A DNA stretch of 64,000 bases from Azolla caroliniana (lineage: Eukaryota; Polypodiophyta): positions 16,430,001-16,494,000 of the forward strand of contig JBHGNT010000015.1 of NCBI GenBank assembly GCA_043228905.1. Direction: 5' to 3'. A program made the translations under genes and the position numbers. This document shows, in pieces, positions 24,359 through 35,979 of the stretch (position 1 is the stretch's first letter; each line of letters begins with the position of its first letter). Below the pieces are notes generated by a model. It was not told the origin of the DNA. It ran no database searches and worked only from the letters and a program-made list of their open reading frames with translations.

Positions 24359-26110
24359 ATGGAAGGATGTGTGAGTGGTTTTCCTGGAATGATAGTCCTA
24401 AACTTATATAACTACTTAGACAGGAAGATCAAGATGGAGGATCTTATGATAGTCAGAGACCTATATGAGCCGATAGATAGGAAAGAAATACCCGCAGGGG
24501 TGTTAGAGTCTGAATGGAAAATCCTGAACAGGATGGCAGTGGCTACCATCATACAATGTGTAGACATAAATGTTCTTTAGCATGTGGCTAACGACACAAA
24601 CGCCTATGACCTATGGCACAAACTTTCAGGCTTGTATGAAAGGAAAAACACCCTCAGCTGGGAGAACCTAGTCGTATCACTTAATGCTTCATGTCAAGAA
24701 GAAAACCTGTCTTTACAAGTGGTAAAGACAAGTATTATGAATGAAGAGACAAGGAGAAAGGACAAGGGTGTCCTGTCTCAATCGGAAGCAAATGTGGCAT
24801 GAAACCTCGACAAAGGCAGAACCAAACATAGGAGTCCACAAAACAGAGACAAGTCCCATGCTAGGTCAAAGTCCAAGGGACAACTCACATGTTTCTATTG
24901 TGGGAAACCTGCTTGGACACTTCCAAAAGGATTGTTGACATCTTAAGAAAGACAAAGGCGTTGCTAATGATGTCGAACCTAAGAAGATATATGAGGAGAA
25001 AAACACTTTAGCCATTGCTACCAGTGAAGAAGAGCTTTTATTCATTTGCGAACAAGCAATTGTCAACCTTGCAAATGAAGCGTTCTCTTGGGTGATTGAC
25101 TCCGATGCGTCGTTCCATTTATTCTCACAAGAGAATGTTTTTCATCTTACACAGTCGATGACTATGTCTATGTAAAGATGGGAGATAATGGAACATGCAA
25201 GATCGCCGGTATTGGGAGTGTATGTTTGATAACATCAACCATCCATAAGTTAGTATTGAGGGATGTACGACATGTGCCGGATGTCAAACTGAATCTGATA
25301 TAAACTGCAAGACTTGATGACAAAGGCTACAATGGTAGCTTTCAAAATGATATGTGGAAGTTTTGCAAGCAAAGTCTCATAGTGGCCCAAGCACAAAAAC
25401 AAGATTCTTTATATGTGATGCACATTGCCAAATTGTGTAAAGATGAGGCAAATGTGGCAGCTGACTCAGGTGGTGAGCTATGACATAAAAGGCTTGGTCA
25501 CATGATTGAGAGAGGCATGCATATCCTAGCTGAGAAGAATATTCTTCCAAAAGCAAAAGGAATGGATTTTGAAAAATGCGTGGATTGCATGGCCGGAAAA
25601 CAAAACAGAGCTGCATTTCACTCTAGGTCACCAAAGAGGAGAGAATGTGCACTAGAATTGGTCCACACAAATGTACGCTTTGATGATGCTCAATCACATC
25701 ATGGTGGACAATACTTTGTGAAATTTATTGACGACTACAACAAAAAGTTGTGGGCTTTCATGTTGAAGTCCAAAGACCAAGTGTTGTTGGTCTTTAAGGA
25801 GTTTCGGGCTAGAGTAGAAAGAGAGTTTGGAAAGAAGTTGTCGATTGTCCAAACAGACAATGGTGGCAAGTACAGAGGACAATTCGAGGAGTATTGCAAG
25901 ACCCAATGCATAAAACTCGAGTATACAGTGCAAAAGACCCCTGAGTTGAATGGTCTTGTAGAGAGAATGAATCATACCATAATGGAAAGGGTAAGAAGCA
26001 TATTGTCGCATGCAAAATTGCCAAAATCATATTGGGTTGAGGCAATGTTGACAGTTGTCTACCTTATAAACATGTCTCCCTCAATGCCTCTAAAGGGTGA
26101 TGTCCTATAG
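24359..26110 (+). pseudogene. Plus-strand copia gag and integrase relic
   Basis: Gag pieces include DTNAYDLWHKLSGLYERKNT (24587 onward) and a knuckle split by a frameshift (CFYCGKP in one frame, GHFQKDC in another, near 24885-24938). A protease remnant, VIDSDASFHL, lies near 25095. The integrase is open from 25502 to 26110, with CVDCMAGKQ (zinc finger), QTDNGGKYRGQFEEYC and LNGLVERMNHTIMERV (DDE residues). The family differs from the minus-strand elements. The integrase is cut by TAG at 26108-26110. Confidence 0.85.
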
Positions 26111-26255
26111 AGGGTGTGGATAGGAAGAAATGTCGCTTACCAACACTTAAGGGTGTTCAGATGCTTGGCATATGTGCATGTTGCAAAGGACTAGGATATT
26201 GCCTAGTTGAATTGAGCATGATTATTGTCCATTTGATTTCCATTGTCGATCACAT

Positions 26256-26772
26256 ATTATATGACATTTGTGCCTTTTCTGATGCCGATCCTATATCGAG
26301 TGGCTACAACGTGTGGATGGACAACATCGACTGGCCTGCCCGAATATCGCTTAGCTGAATGGAACACAAACGAGGTTGTGCTTTAGGCCTGATCTGCTTT
26401 GAGTGGTTACAACGAGTGAGTGAACAACGTCGAATGGCCTGTCTAATTGCCATCTAACTTGATGAAGCACGAGTAAGGCCGATTTGATGAAAAGCCTACT
26501 CTGAGCGACTACAATCGCAAAGTACAACTGGCTGGCTTACTTCAAGAGTGATTTAGTACAATGGAGTAGGGGTTTTCAGGTGTTTCTTCTCTAGCAATGT
26601 GATATTGTGGGGAGTTACCGACCAAAATATTTCAGTCTAACCAAAATCTTAGAATTTGTTTTACCAAATGATATCAACTGAAAAATCTTCCAGTGATGTT
26701 GGAAAATAAGTGCTAATGCAGACAGGAAGACAACTGACTGCAGAATCAAAAACCTCAAGCTCTGATACCAGA
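26256..26772 (-). other. Leader and primer site of the old copia element
   Basis: Contains three imperfect units with a GAGTGGCTACAACG or GAGTGGTTACAACG core followed by a TGGCCTGxC or TGGCTGGC core (about 26280-26550). The primer site is at 26759-26770, next to the right LTR. No open frame of note. Confidence 0.65.
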
Positions 26773-27160
26773 TGTTGGAAGGCGGCCGTCAATATGCAAA
26801 ACAAAACTAGCACTCTTTATGATGAAGATCTTCAGGTAGATGGTATACAAGGTCAGTAGAACATATTAGTGGGAGACGCAAAGGCAATTGTAGCAAGAGA
26901 ACAAGATCAAGGAAAACAACAACAACAAAGACAGAGAGACACCAAAGAGGCACACAAAGGTAATTGTATTATTCAAATCCAAGTTACCACAAATGGCGGC
27001 ATCAACATTACATCAATCACCAACAACTAGGTTACAAAGTTCAGTTTAAATACAAACTGAACTAGGGCAATTGTTCTTTCCAATATTTACAAATGTGGCC
27101 TAGACCTACTCTATTCAATGGGGCAATGTGAATACATCCATTATATAACCGTATTCAACA
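26773..27160 (-). repeat. 5' LTR of the old copia element
   Basis: Starts TGTTGGAAGG and ends GTATTCAACA. Aligns to 14062-14453 but with many substitutions and small indels, so the insertion is much older than the nested one. Confidence 0.85.
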
Positions 27161-27487
27161 CTTTTCTCCTCCCTTATCGACTCTCCTTATATAGTTTTTC
27201 CAATATGAGCCCTCACTTGGTGATCTAATGACAAGAAGAGTCCTTGCAACTTAGCAAATCACATGCTTCATCTTTAATATCAAAAACCTTGATTTTCATA
27301 TGGTTAGTCCTCGTCGCATCTTCCTTGCTTCTTTTCTAAGTACATGCACAAACTCTTCAGTCATTTTGGTGGACTAGAACATGACCTCCATCTAGGATGA
27401 GGAAATATGTGAGGAAAGTGTGTGGTTGCCAAGTGCTTAATGTCATAACACATCTACAGATTGATGGAGCACACACACACACACACA

Positions 27488-27527
<40 letters not shown>

Positions 27528-29647
27528 GATATCGTTGAGCCAAGGGTCCGGACCGACATGTACCCTATTAGCAACAAACCAAGTGAGAGTGGTTGTTGAT
27601 CACTCTCAAGCCACTAGTGTAACTAACCTTAGTGACTAATGCTTATACTTCTTCTTTTTCTCTCTCAATAGAAGTAAATAAGTATAAAAACAAGACAAAG
27701 AAATAAATAACACTCACTTCTTACTATGAAAGAGGTTTGACACTTATACAAGAGTAGAATAATTAGGGTTTGGCCAATTAGCTCTCAATCCTTGTGCGTA
27801 AACTCAAATAAAAGATTAGGGGGGGAGAGTGAAAACTCTTAATAAACTAAGTGAAAGGAGAAAAGTCAAGAATGGAGAAGAACCACAAAAGTCACTAGGT
27901 TTTATAGCTTTTTAGAAAGGGTTTGGGGTCTTTCCACACTACGATGTCCATTGGCTAAAAGCTTCCTATTAGGTTTTACTCTATCCCCTTTTTCTAACAT
28001 CTCTATTCAACAAGATGCGTATATTTGGGACCATTTTCTTCACAAGTTGAGTCTTGGGTGGCAGATACTTAACATCCCCCCCCATGTAACGAGTGCACAC
28101 TTTAGGGTGCACAACACTAGGGGTGCATTATGGGTGAAGGTGGTGGTTGTGAAGGAGGGGGGTTGTGAGTGAGACTAGAGTATGGAGTATGGTGAGTTAG
28201 GTGGATGATTAGGAGGATGGTGAGGGCGATGGTGGAAGCCTAACCTTTAGATATTGAGGGGGGGAGTAGAATATCTTGTCTATGAGTGGTGGTTGTGAAG
28301 AACTCTTTGAAGTTGCCTACTAGCCATGTGGAAGTGACATAGTTGGCAAAGAGTGAAGCGAGTGTTCTGCTAAAGGTAATATAAGGGGTTGTGATCCACA
28401 TGTCAATCATTGTTTCAAAATCTTGTATGTAGTTGGTAGGTAGAAGGTCCACAAACCAACGAGTTGAAACTGGGTTGGTCCTTTATTGAGGTTGAACTCT
28501 AGTCACCGTGTTGGATAATTAAATTGACATAACTAATGTATATCGAGTGATGGTATTTCTAGTAGTATCCTCAAAAGTTGCAAAATGTGTATGACCACTT
28601 TGATTTCGAGGTTTGGGATGTCAAAGTAGGTATGGATGAAGATCTTCATCGCCTAAAGCACCTCGGCTTTTGAGGATTTGTGGTTGTGCGGTTGCTAAAA
28701 TAATGGCCAATTGAAACACGATGTGGAGAACCTTTGCCACATGACAAGGTAGTCAGGCCATGGCCAACATTGTGGGAGAGGAAGAAACATAGGGTTGATG
28801 TGGATTTACGAGGGATGCATCACAAACTATTACCCAAACTATTGGCAAAACTAGGTTAGGGGGTTTTCCATTACATGAGACCATCCTCTAGCCTCAATGG
28901 GGTTGGAAGTAGACCACAACTTCATCTTATCATTGTAGAAGTGTGGGAGTAGGAGGAGGTCGACTTGTTGTTTAGTAGCACCTCGTGAAGTTACATGCAT
29001 ACGTGTGCTACTTGAGCAGAACCACTAGGGAATTCAACCAAAGAGGATGGATAACTCAAAGGCTAGTTAGTGTCGAATGATCATCAAAGTTGAAAGATTG
29101 CCAGACTCAAAAGTTTGTCAAAGTAGAAGGCTTTGCAGAGTCGAAGGTAGGTAAGAGTTGAAGGCTTTGTAGAGTCGAAGGTAGCACAGACTCTAACGTA
29201 TCCAAGAGTTGAAGGCAGGTCAAAGTCAAAGGGAGCCCAAAGTCGAACATAGTAGCAATTCAAACTGTGAGTTATGCCCGAGATTAACATGTAATTAACC
29301 TTTAACCCTTGTCCACCAAGTTGTAACCTTTAACCCTTGTCCTAATCTCTCATTTTATCCATAAACTAACCTTCTATGCTAGACTAACCTAGAACCAAAC
29401 CAATGATTCCTTATCTTTCTTCTTCCAACACCACCAAGACCATTCTTTCCATCATAGCCATGGAGACCACCCAATCCACCAAACATTTTGCTCGCACTTT
29501 GCACCACCACAACTAGTTGTCGTGGCGTCATGCGCTTTCATCGAACATAACCCTTCATGCACCAAGCATGCGCCACCCTTGTTCCTAGCATCCCCTTAGT
29601 CAAGGTGCTTTGGCCATCCTTCTTCCTTTGGTTCACTCTTGCCTTCA
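27161..29647. other. Intergenic, probably decayed repeats; compound microsatellite
   Basis: A (CA)n run at about 27471-27490 is followed by (TC)n to about 27524. A minus-strand open frame at 28452-28240 (70 codons) and flanking fragments look vaguely protein-like, but I recognise no motif. No host gene can be supported. Confidence 0.4.
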
Positions 29648-31012
29648 TTAGGCCCCATCCGAATATCGACTTTGCCTACTTGTAGTTCCTTCTTCAAGTA
29701 TATGCTCACATTTAGGTTCTTCAGATGACCACGTTGTATGTTTCCCGCTTCGGCCTCTTTCATAGTATGCTCTCATGTTAGAGTTGATCATTGTTCCCTT
29801 GATCTTCGTGATATTGTCCTCTTTTGAGTTGGATGTCACAATCACAGCTGGAGGAACATCCTTCATCTTCTCCTTGCATGCTTGGCCATCTTCGTGCACT
29901 ATTGTACTTTGTTTGGCCTCGTCGTCCTTTGTATTGTCTTTTACCATTGCTTCTTCATCTTTGATATATGGACATGTCGGGTTTATGCCAGGTCCATGTG
30001 TGTCTTCCTCTTGAGCTTTCGCGAATTCGATACATTGTTGTTGTCTCATTGCACCTTTCATGTCATCACCATTCCTTGAGTTTGATATATCGTGTGTTCC
30101 CTAGGGAACACCCTTTAAATCTTAATCCTGGTCTTTGTCTTGCTTGTCTCTATCCTTAAACATTTGACATTATTTCCTCTATCCATTCCTACATCATCGA
30201 CATCCTTCTCTTCGGTCTTACCGTGGCATGGGCCCAAAGCTTCGGTGAGGGTCTTCATGCCATCAACCATCCCAACTCCTCAGTGTCCTAGTCTCAGGTT
30301 TTAGATGTGTGGTGCCATTATCCTGCTTGATCTTGGTTTTACATCTACACTTGGATGGTGTATTTTCTTGTTCATGATCCAAGTCTTTTTAACTATTTCT
30401 TTTTGTATCTTCCTAGGCATAGTGCCTTCGTTTTGAACTTCCTTGGTTTCCACCACTTCACATGGGTGGGCAAGTAACTTTTCATTTAGATATGAAGCTT
30501 CGGAGATTATATTTGTCTCATCATCCGAACCACATCAAAGTTATTCGATTATAGGGTACGAATCTTCAGAGATACTTGTCGTTGCATCCTCTCGATCGTC
30601 CCTTGTAATTCCCATTATCTCATCTTTGAATTCAATGAGGTTCATGATCGAAGCTTGGGAGAGAGCGCTCATTCCATCATTTGGACTGACTGTAAATTCC
30701 ATTGTTGTACTTGTGAGTGCCTCTTCGAATAAGGCTTCATTATTAACATGATTATGTGTCTCATATACATCTTGTTCTCTTTTACCAGTTATTTACACAC
30801 GAAAGAAATTCATCATATCTCAGAGCTTCATCACTCGCCATCTCTTTATATTGCACACCTTCGTTTCTATACGATACTTCGAAGTTATTCACATTTGAGT
30901 CCCATGAGAAGATGAGAGAAACTCCCGATCGATCGTAGAAGTTTTTTCCAAATGCTTCTTTCGATAATACTTCCAACAAAAGATGTCCACAAAGATAATG
31001 AATAATGTACAT
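29648..31012 (-). pseudogene. Decayed coding-like region of unknown family
   Basis: On the minus strand several adjacent frames read like one acidic, low-complexity protein broken by frameshifts and stops. The blocks are 31012-30782 (ends SDEALRYDEFLSCVNNW), about 30770-30548 (EALFEEALTSTTMEFTVS and onward), about 30530-30310 (basic, TKEVQNEGTMPRKIQKEIV), about 30280-30130 (MKTLTEALGPCHGKTEEKD) and 30061-29648 (137 codons open). Codon-like composition continues across the breaks, which random intergenic DNA rarely shows. It lies divergently next to RPS16, 180 bp from its start. I do not recognise the family. A dead gag-like ORF or a host gene with missed introns are both possible. Confidence 0.4.
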
Positions 31013-31057
31013 AAATGGGTCTCCATTTGTCCGGACGGTGTGAACGCGGACGAATGG

Positions 31058-31150
31058 TTAGGGTTTAGGCAGCGCCGAAGCTCTGTTTCCCCATCTCTCA
31101 ATCGCACAGTTTCTGCGCTCTGCTGAGGGTTAGGGTTAGGGTTAGGGTTA
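31058..31150 (+). promoter_or_regulatory. Telo-box motifs in the RPS16 promoter and leader
   Basis: TTAGGGTTT at 31058-31066 is a telo box (AAACCCTAA on the other strand). At 31126-31150 AGGGTT is repeated about four times. Such motifs are common upstream of plant ribosomal protein genes and act with other elements in dividing cells. The start codon is 43 bp beyond the second cluster. Confidence 0.7.
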
Positions 31151-31192
31151 CGCGCGAGGATTTGTAGATTTCACCTGCAAGCTTTAATAGCC

Positions 31193-31627
31193 ATGGCCAC
31201 CGCCGTGGAGTCTGTGCAGTGCTTCGGTCGGAAGAAGACGGCAGTAGCGGTTTGCCATTGCAAGCGCGGGCGGGGTCTAATTAAGATCAATGGATGCCCC
31301 ATCGAGCTGGTGGAGCCTGAAATCCTTCGCTACAAGGCCTACGAGCCAGTCCTCCTCCTTGGTCGCTCCCGCTTCGCAGGCGTAGACATGCGCATCCGCG
31401 TCAAAGGCGGTGGACACACCTCTCAGATCTATGCCATTCGGCAGGCCATTGCCAAGGCCCTCGTTGCCTTCTACCAGAAGTACGTGGACGAGGTATCTAA
31501 GAAGGAGATCAGAGACACCCTTGCCCGTTATGATCGAACACTCCTCGTCGCCGATCCCCGCCGTTGCGAGCCCAAGAAGTTCGGAGGGAGAGGTGCGCGT
31601 TCTCGCTTCCAGAAGTCTTACCGTTAG
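31193..31627 (+). CDS. RPS16: 40S ribosomal protein S16 (uS9)
   Basis: An intronless frame of 144 residues, the normal length for plant cytosolic S16. It opens [20 protein letters not shown]. The central [20 protein letters not shown] and the C-terminal [17 protein letters not shown] are diagnostic; the basic tail reaches into the decoding centre of the small subunit, near the P-site tRNA. The ATG follows telo-box motifs and fits the usual N-terminus, and no upstream in-frame Met competes. GC content is clearly higher than in the surrounding DNA. No defect was seen. This is a cytosolic protein despite the plant setting; no transit peptide is present. Confidence 0.97.
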   Translation: MATAVESVQCFGRKKTAVAVCHCKRGRGLIKINGCPIELVEPEILRYKAYEPVLLLGRSRFAGVDMRIRVKGGGHTSQIYAIRQAIAKALVAFYQKYVDEVSKKEIRDTLARYDRTLLVADPRRCEPKKFGGRGARSRFQKSYR

Positions 31628-32573
31628 GATTCTTAGCCTTTTTCAGTTTTGATCTAAAAACAGGTGTGTTTGACATCTATGCTGTCGCTTTTGCGACATC
31701 GGAACATGTTAGTGAATCGCAATGCAGTTTGTATCAATTTTTGAAATTTCCTTACCGTCTTTACTCTGATTTATTTGGTAGGATTTGAATTTGGTTTAAT
31801 TCACTTTCAGAGAAATCTGTTTTCCTAATTACTATTTGAATTGCTAAGTTGATGAGGTTTTATCATGTTATGTTCGCATCAATGGTTTTCTTGAATTTCC
31901 TTTGTATTTGATTGTTTATATTGTTTTCTTAATTGTTTTTGAGTAATAGTACTATACTGTTATGCGTTTTGATTGTGAAACCTGAGCTTGATATCACAGT
32001 GTAGACTTATGGAAAGTATTTTGGTGTTAATAAGTAAGTAGCACCATCCTGCATATTTTAACGGCAAGTTTGGTCTTTGAAAAGCATTAAGTAATGTTGG
32101 ATTTTCCCTGTCCTTGATTTACATGGCTTTTTACTGCTTATGAAATAAAGCTAAATCCTGCATGGTGTTAATATCATGCTGATCAATTTATGGTCTTGGT
32201 GTAACTTTGTTGTTAAAAGGAATGAAGTTGTATACTGTTGTGGATGCAGCAAATGATGGCCTCCAATTTATTGCTATACATAAGTTTTATTTTTGTTTTT
32301 TTCCTGCATTTTCTAGCCATGAATATGCAGTGAGTCTAATATCAGACTCAACTGACTAGAATTCTCGTGTCTGTAGTTTACTTTTCATGAAAATCTCCTT
32401 TCATTTGTTGTTTGAACACTGCAGACTAGTTTCTTCTTGTTTTATGTTATGATATTGGCTCACAAAGGTCTCATTGATTGGCTTAATGAAGTTATAATCG
32501 ATTTGTTTGACACATATTAAATGAAGTCTCATTTGAGATGAACAGCATCAAGGATCAAGCGATGCTATAACTA
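31628..32573 (+). other. RPS16 3' flank, no gene recognised
   Basis: T-rich sequence typical of a 3' UTR and downstream region. AATAAA near 32145 is too distant to assign as the poly(A) signal with confidence. Confidence 0.4.
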
Positions 32574-32889
32574 GATATTGGTATTACAAATATTCTGCAC
32601 TTAATGATGTTTATGTTAGTATCAAACTGTTGAAGCAATATGATATGAACTGTGATTATGAATGTATTGAGCAAGGAAATAGATCTTGGTATACAAATAT
32701 TCTGCAAATATGGTTGTTATGTTAGTGTCAAACTGTTGAAGTTACATGATACGAACTGTTAATATGAATGCATTGAGCAAGGAGATGGATATTGGTATAC
32801 AAATATGGTGGTTATGTTAGTATGTATCAAACTGTTGATGCAATACGTGAAAAATCGTGATTATGAATGCATTGAGCAAGGAGATAGAT
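32574..32889. repeat. Tandem repeat, three imperfect units of about 105 bp
   Basis: Each unit contains TTGGTAT-ACAAATAT, then ATGTTAGT, CAAACTGTTGA, and ends with ATTGAGCAAGGA. Units end near 32672, 32780 and 32881. Substitutions and small indels separate them. Confidence 0.75.
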
Positions 32890-33457
32890 GTTATTGCCTA
32901 ATCATATCGTGTACTATGTATGGGCTGTACATCTATACCAGTAAATCATTTTTTGGAAGATCTTTCATAAAGGGCATGTATGTGATCTTGATATAGAGAT
33001 TTGTAATACTATCTTAAAGGAGATTATGATTGCCCATAACCATACACATTGGTACATATATCATACATTTAGTCATGCCAGTGACCTTTGTATCCCTGAA
33101 CATAGGTGAGGTGTTAAACATTGCAAAGGTGATGATGCATGTTGGGTTCTCTCTCCCATATCAACTACAATTCTTGAGCTACCTGAATTATTAGTGAACG
33201 AACATCTATGGATTGCCATCTTCAATTGTAAGCAATCAAGTTCCTCAATTCATGGAACCATTTTTCCTTTTTTGTTCTTTGCTTATATCATGAGAGACAA
33301 CCATATATTGATGGTCAGCGGCGCTAACCAAAAACTCAAAATACATGCCTCCCATTTACCTATGTGATAACAATGTTTGGGTGTTCCTTGTTGGATTTGC
33401 CCATACTCTTGTATGTGGGCTACTCGTTTAATGGTCAAGAGTTGTTTATAATGAATT

Positions 33458-33657
33458 GTAACAAGATTTTCTTGAGTTAAATATTGTTGACAATAATGTG
33501 TGAAAAGTTGGAAGATTGTAAGCTTTTCTTGAAGGGTTGTGAGCATTGTTGATTATAGTAACAAGATTTTCTTGAGGAGTTAAACATTGTTGACAATAAT
33601 GTGTGTGATAAGCTGGAATATTGTAAGCTTTTCTTGAAGGGTTGTGAGCATTCACGA
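33458..33657. repeat. Tandem duplication, two 100-bp units
   Basis: GTAACAAGATTTTCTTGAG occurs at 33458 and 33558, each followed by ATTGTTGACAATAATGTGTG and GTAAGCTTTTCTTGAAGG. A CACGAATAAACGCCA motif is repeated just to the right. Confidence 0.8.
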
Positions 33658-33719
33658 ATAAACGCCATTCAACATTCATGAATAATGTCAACCTTCACGA
33701 ATAAACGCCACTACTTGCA

Positions 33720-35979
33720 ATTCGTGAGAAATTTTTTAATTTAGTGTTTGTGAAGATAGAGAATCTTTGGAATCGAGAGTCCTTCCTATAAATCATGTGA
33801 AATAATTTCGCCCAAACTCCAAGAATGTATCACGTATTTCACATAAACATAATTTTACCATCAAAGGTAAGGGCATTAAAAAGTTTCATTGAACCTCCCA
33901 TAGTACCTCCTCACCGACGAATAATTCTAGATCCTTCAAACTAGCAAACTAGTTGAACCATTATTCATGTGATCATCCGAAGAAGTAGCATCACATCTTT
34001 AATGAGGGGGGTAACAATTCCCCTTTTACATAACCCAACACCTAAGGCTCCTAGAGCACCACTTGTTCTCATGTATCATAAGTCCTTACGGGTTTGTCCC
34101 AAGTCCAAACATCATTAGTTTTCCAACTATCCTACCATTAGCCCATTAAAATGTGTATTAGAATTAGTCTAAGGTTATGCCTATAAAATGCTCCACCTTA
34201 TGGACACGTTAATTAATAATAGTAAACATATACATGTATAGGTTTGTACCACATGCATGACCATATAAACTATGATCACATGCCAAAACTATGGATATTT
34301 TGACATGCAACATGTTGATTTTTTCTTCAGTGGGGCATCGTGACTATTCCTTATCTTATGAACATGACATCATTCATGTAAACATAAGATACTCGTGGAA
34401 TCAGATGGATCCTCTCTCAAGGAAAAGATGTGTGATATGGAAGGCAAGGCGTAACAAACTTCCTAAGTTCATTTATGTAAAGACAAATAAAAAGTTGAAG
34501 TTTGAAACAAGGAGTCGAACTTCTAGTGTTGTTATTTACACGTTTTGCATTAAGATCTTCATTTAACATGTGTTTTGGTTTAAAATGATAAATAGAGAAA
34601 CAATTCAATACATATTAAAACTCTAGAAAGAAAAGTATCCATGAAATAAAGAAGATTACATGAAAGTATATTATGAGAAATGAATTTAGTTTTTTAAAGC
34701 TAAAACCAATCTTCTCAACAAAAAAATTTGGAGGACAACCATTTTCATTGCGCTATATTTCAATTATGATGATGGTGTGCCAAATATCTTAAATAGAATA
34801 GTAAGAATCAACATATTGATTTGCCAACTTAGAGGAACGTTCCATTGTTTGATGTCCCACATTCATTATGCTTTTTTAAAATATTTTTTTAAAAGATTTT
34901 CTTCGATAGTATTAAGAAAAAACACCCAAAGGCTACAACTTGAACCTAGCTGCCCAAGAGGTTACAACTTTTCCTATACAATTATGTAAAATAATCCTAG
35001 GACCAAATATCGAACTTTGTAGAAGGTGTTGATATTTAAGAAAGAGTCCATGGAAGTCGATAGTGCCATTGAGGCTCTCGAGTTGACATTGTAAACAGGG
35101 GCAACTTTTTCCATAAGTGAAGAAGCATTTTCCTTCTCTTGTTCACAATGTTTGGGGAACCTTGCATATTATCATATTGGCCATGGACTATTGCCATCAA
35201 GTTCTCCCATATCTCAAGCATCACATTTGAGAGATGAATGATTATTGCATCATAAAGTCAATTACAACGATATTTCCATAATGCCCATAACGTTACTGTG
35301 GTCACTGTTTTCCAAATTTGGATAGATCGCACCTGCTTCCGAGGTTACTGAAAGGGACTAACTAATATCAATCTTCTATTATGTATTGTCATTGCCTCAT
35401 GAACATCGTTTGCCTCCCACAATCATTATGCGTGAAAAGCTAAGCCATTGACATCCTAACTATTGTGCTTATTTCCACGTGAATTAATGAACCTAAAAAC
35501 TAAAGTCGATGAGTAGTCACACTGATTATTATGTTTTATTCATATCAAATTATTATGCTCACATGGAATTACGAAGTTTGGCTCCACAGTTTTGAAGTCA
35601 CAATCATATCCATCATTCAGTAAGCCGAAATATTCATCTCTTACTTCATGATAAAGGGAAATTTTCGTATCTAAACTCTTGCTTTTGGCATAAAGAAAAT
35701 ATGCAATATCATAGCTTTTACTTTCTTATGAGGTTAATCTACAATATTTCAAAATACAAATTTTGTGTCCAACCAACATGAGTGGACAACCACATATTGC
35801 GATCAAGGTCTGGATCTTATTTGTTTAGATGTCTTTACTGCACCCTTCCCTTACTATTGGAAATACAGAGACCCATCTCCTCACAATTGGAAATAGCTTG
35901 TGACATACCAATATTAAGTTTTGACTTTTCTATCATCTCGATAAATATGCGACTAGTGTCAATTCCTCTAAAGCTCAAC
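33720..35979. other. Intergenic sequence without recognised genes
   Basis: AT-rich. Short open frames (34291-34566, 34777-34989) have no recognisable motifs. Part of the right end could be the 5' portion of the LINE relic that follows. Confidence 0.4.

Larger units (their letters stand above)
23713..26255 (+). mobile_element. Plus-strand copia retrotransposon, 3'-truncated, inside the old copia
   Basis: It begins with a 5' LTR (23713-24331, TGTTAGG ... ATCA), then the primer site TGGTATCAGAGC at 24335-24346, then gag and integrase pieces. RT, RNase H and the 3' LTR are absent. The sequence past about 26255 is the leader of the old minus-strand element. The old element's gag N-terminus is missing as well, so a deletion removed both the 3' half of this insertion and adjacent host sequence. 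The right boundary is approximate. Confidence 0.8.
14062..27160 (-). mobile_element. Old copia LTR retrotransposon, interrupted by two later copia insertions
   Basis: The outer element is on the minus strand. Its diverged LTRs are at 14062-14453 and 26773-27160. A primer-binding site complementary to initiator tRNA-Met lies at 26759-26770, two bases inside the right (5') LTR. Pieces of its gag, integrase, RT and RNase H lie at 14520-15559 and 21071-23712, and the leader at about 26256-26772. All reading frames are broken. It was split by the younger relative at 15565-21065 and by a plus-strand copia at 23713-26255. No convincing target duplication remains at its outer ends. The LTRs share the terminal GTGTGAATAC-x-GTATT-x-GACA pattern with the younger element, so the two belong to related families. 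Confidence 0.85.

Noticed and set aside
27397-27639. 80-residue protein over the CA/TC microsatellite
   Set aside because: Its central residues are alternating His-Thr and Ser-Leu from the dinucleotide runs.
31126-31150. Telomere end or telomere fusion point
   Set aside because: Only about four repeats are present, and they are placed in a ribosomal protein gene leader next to a classic telo box.
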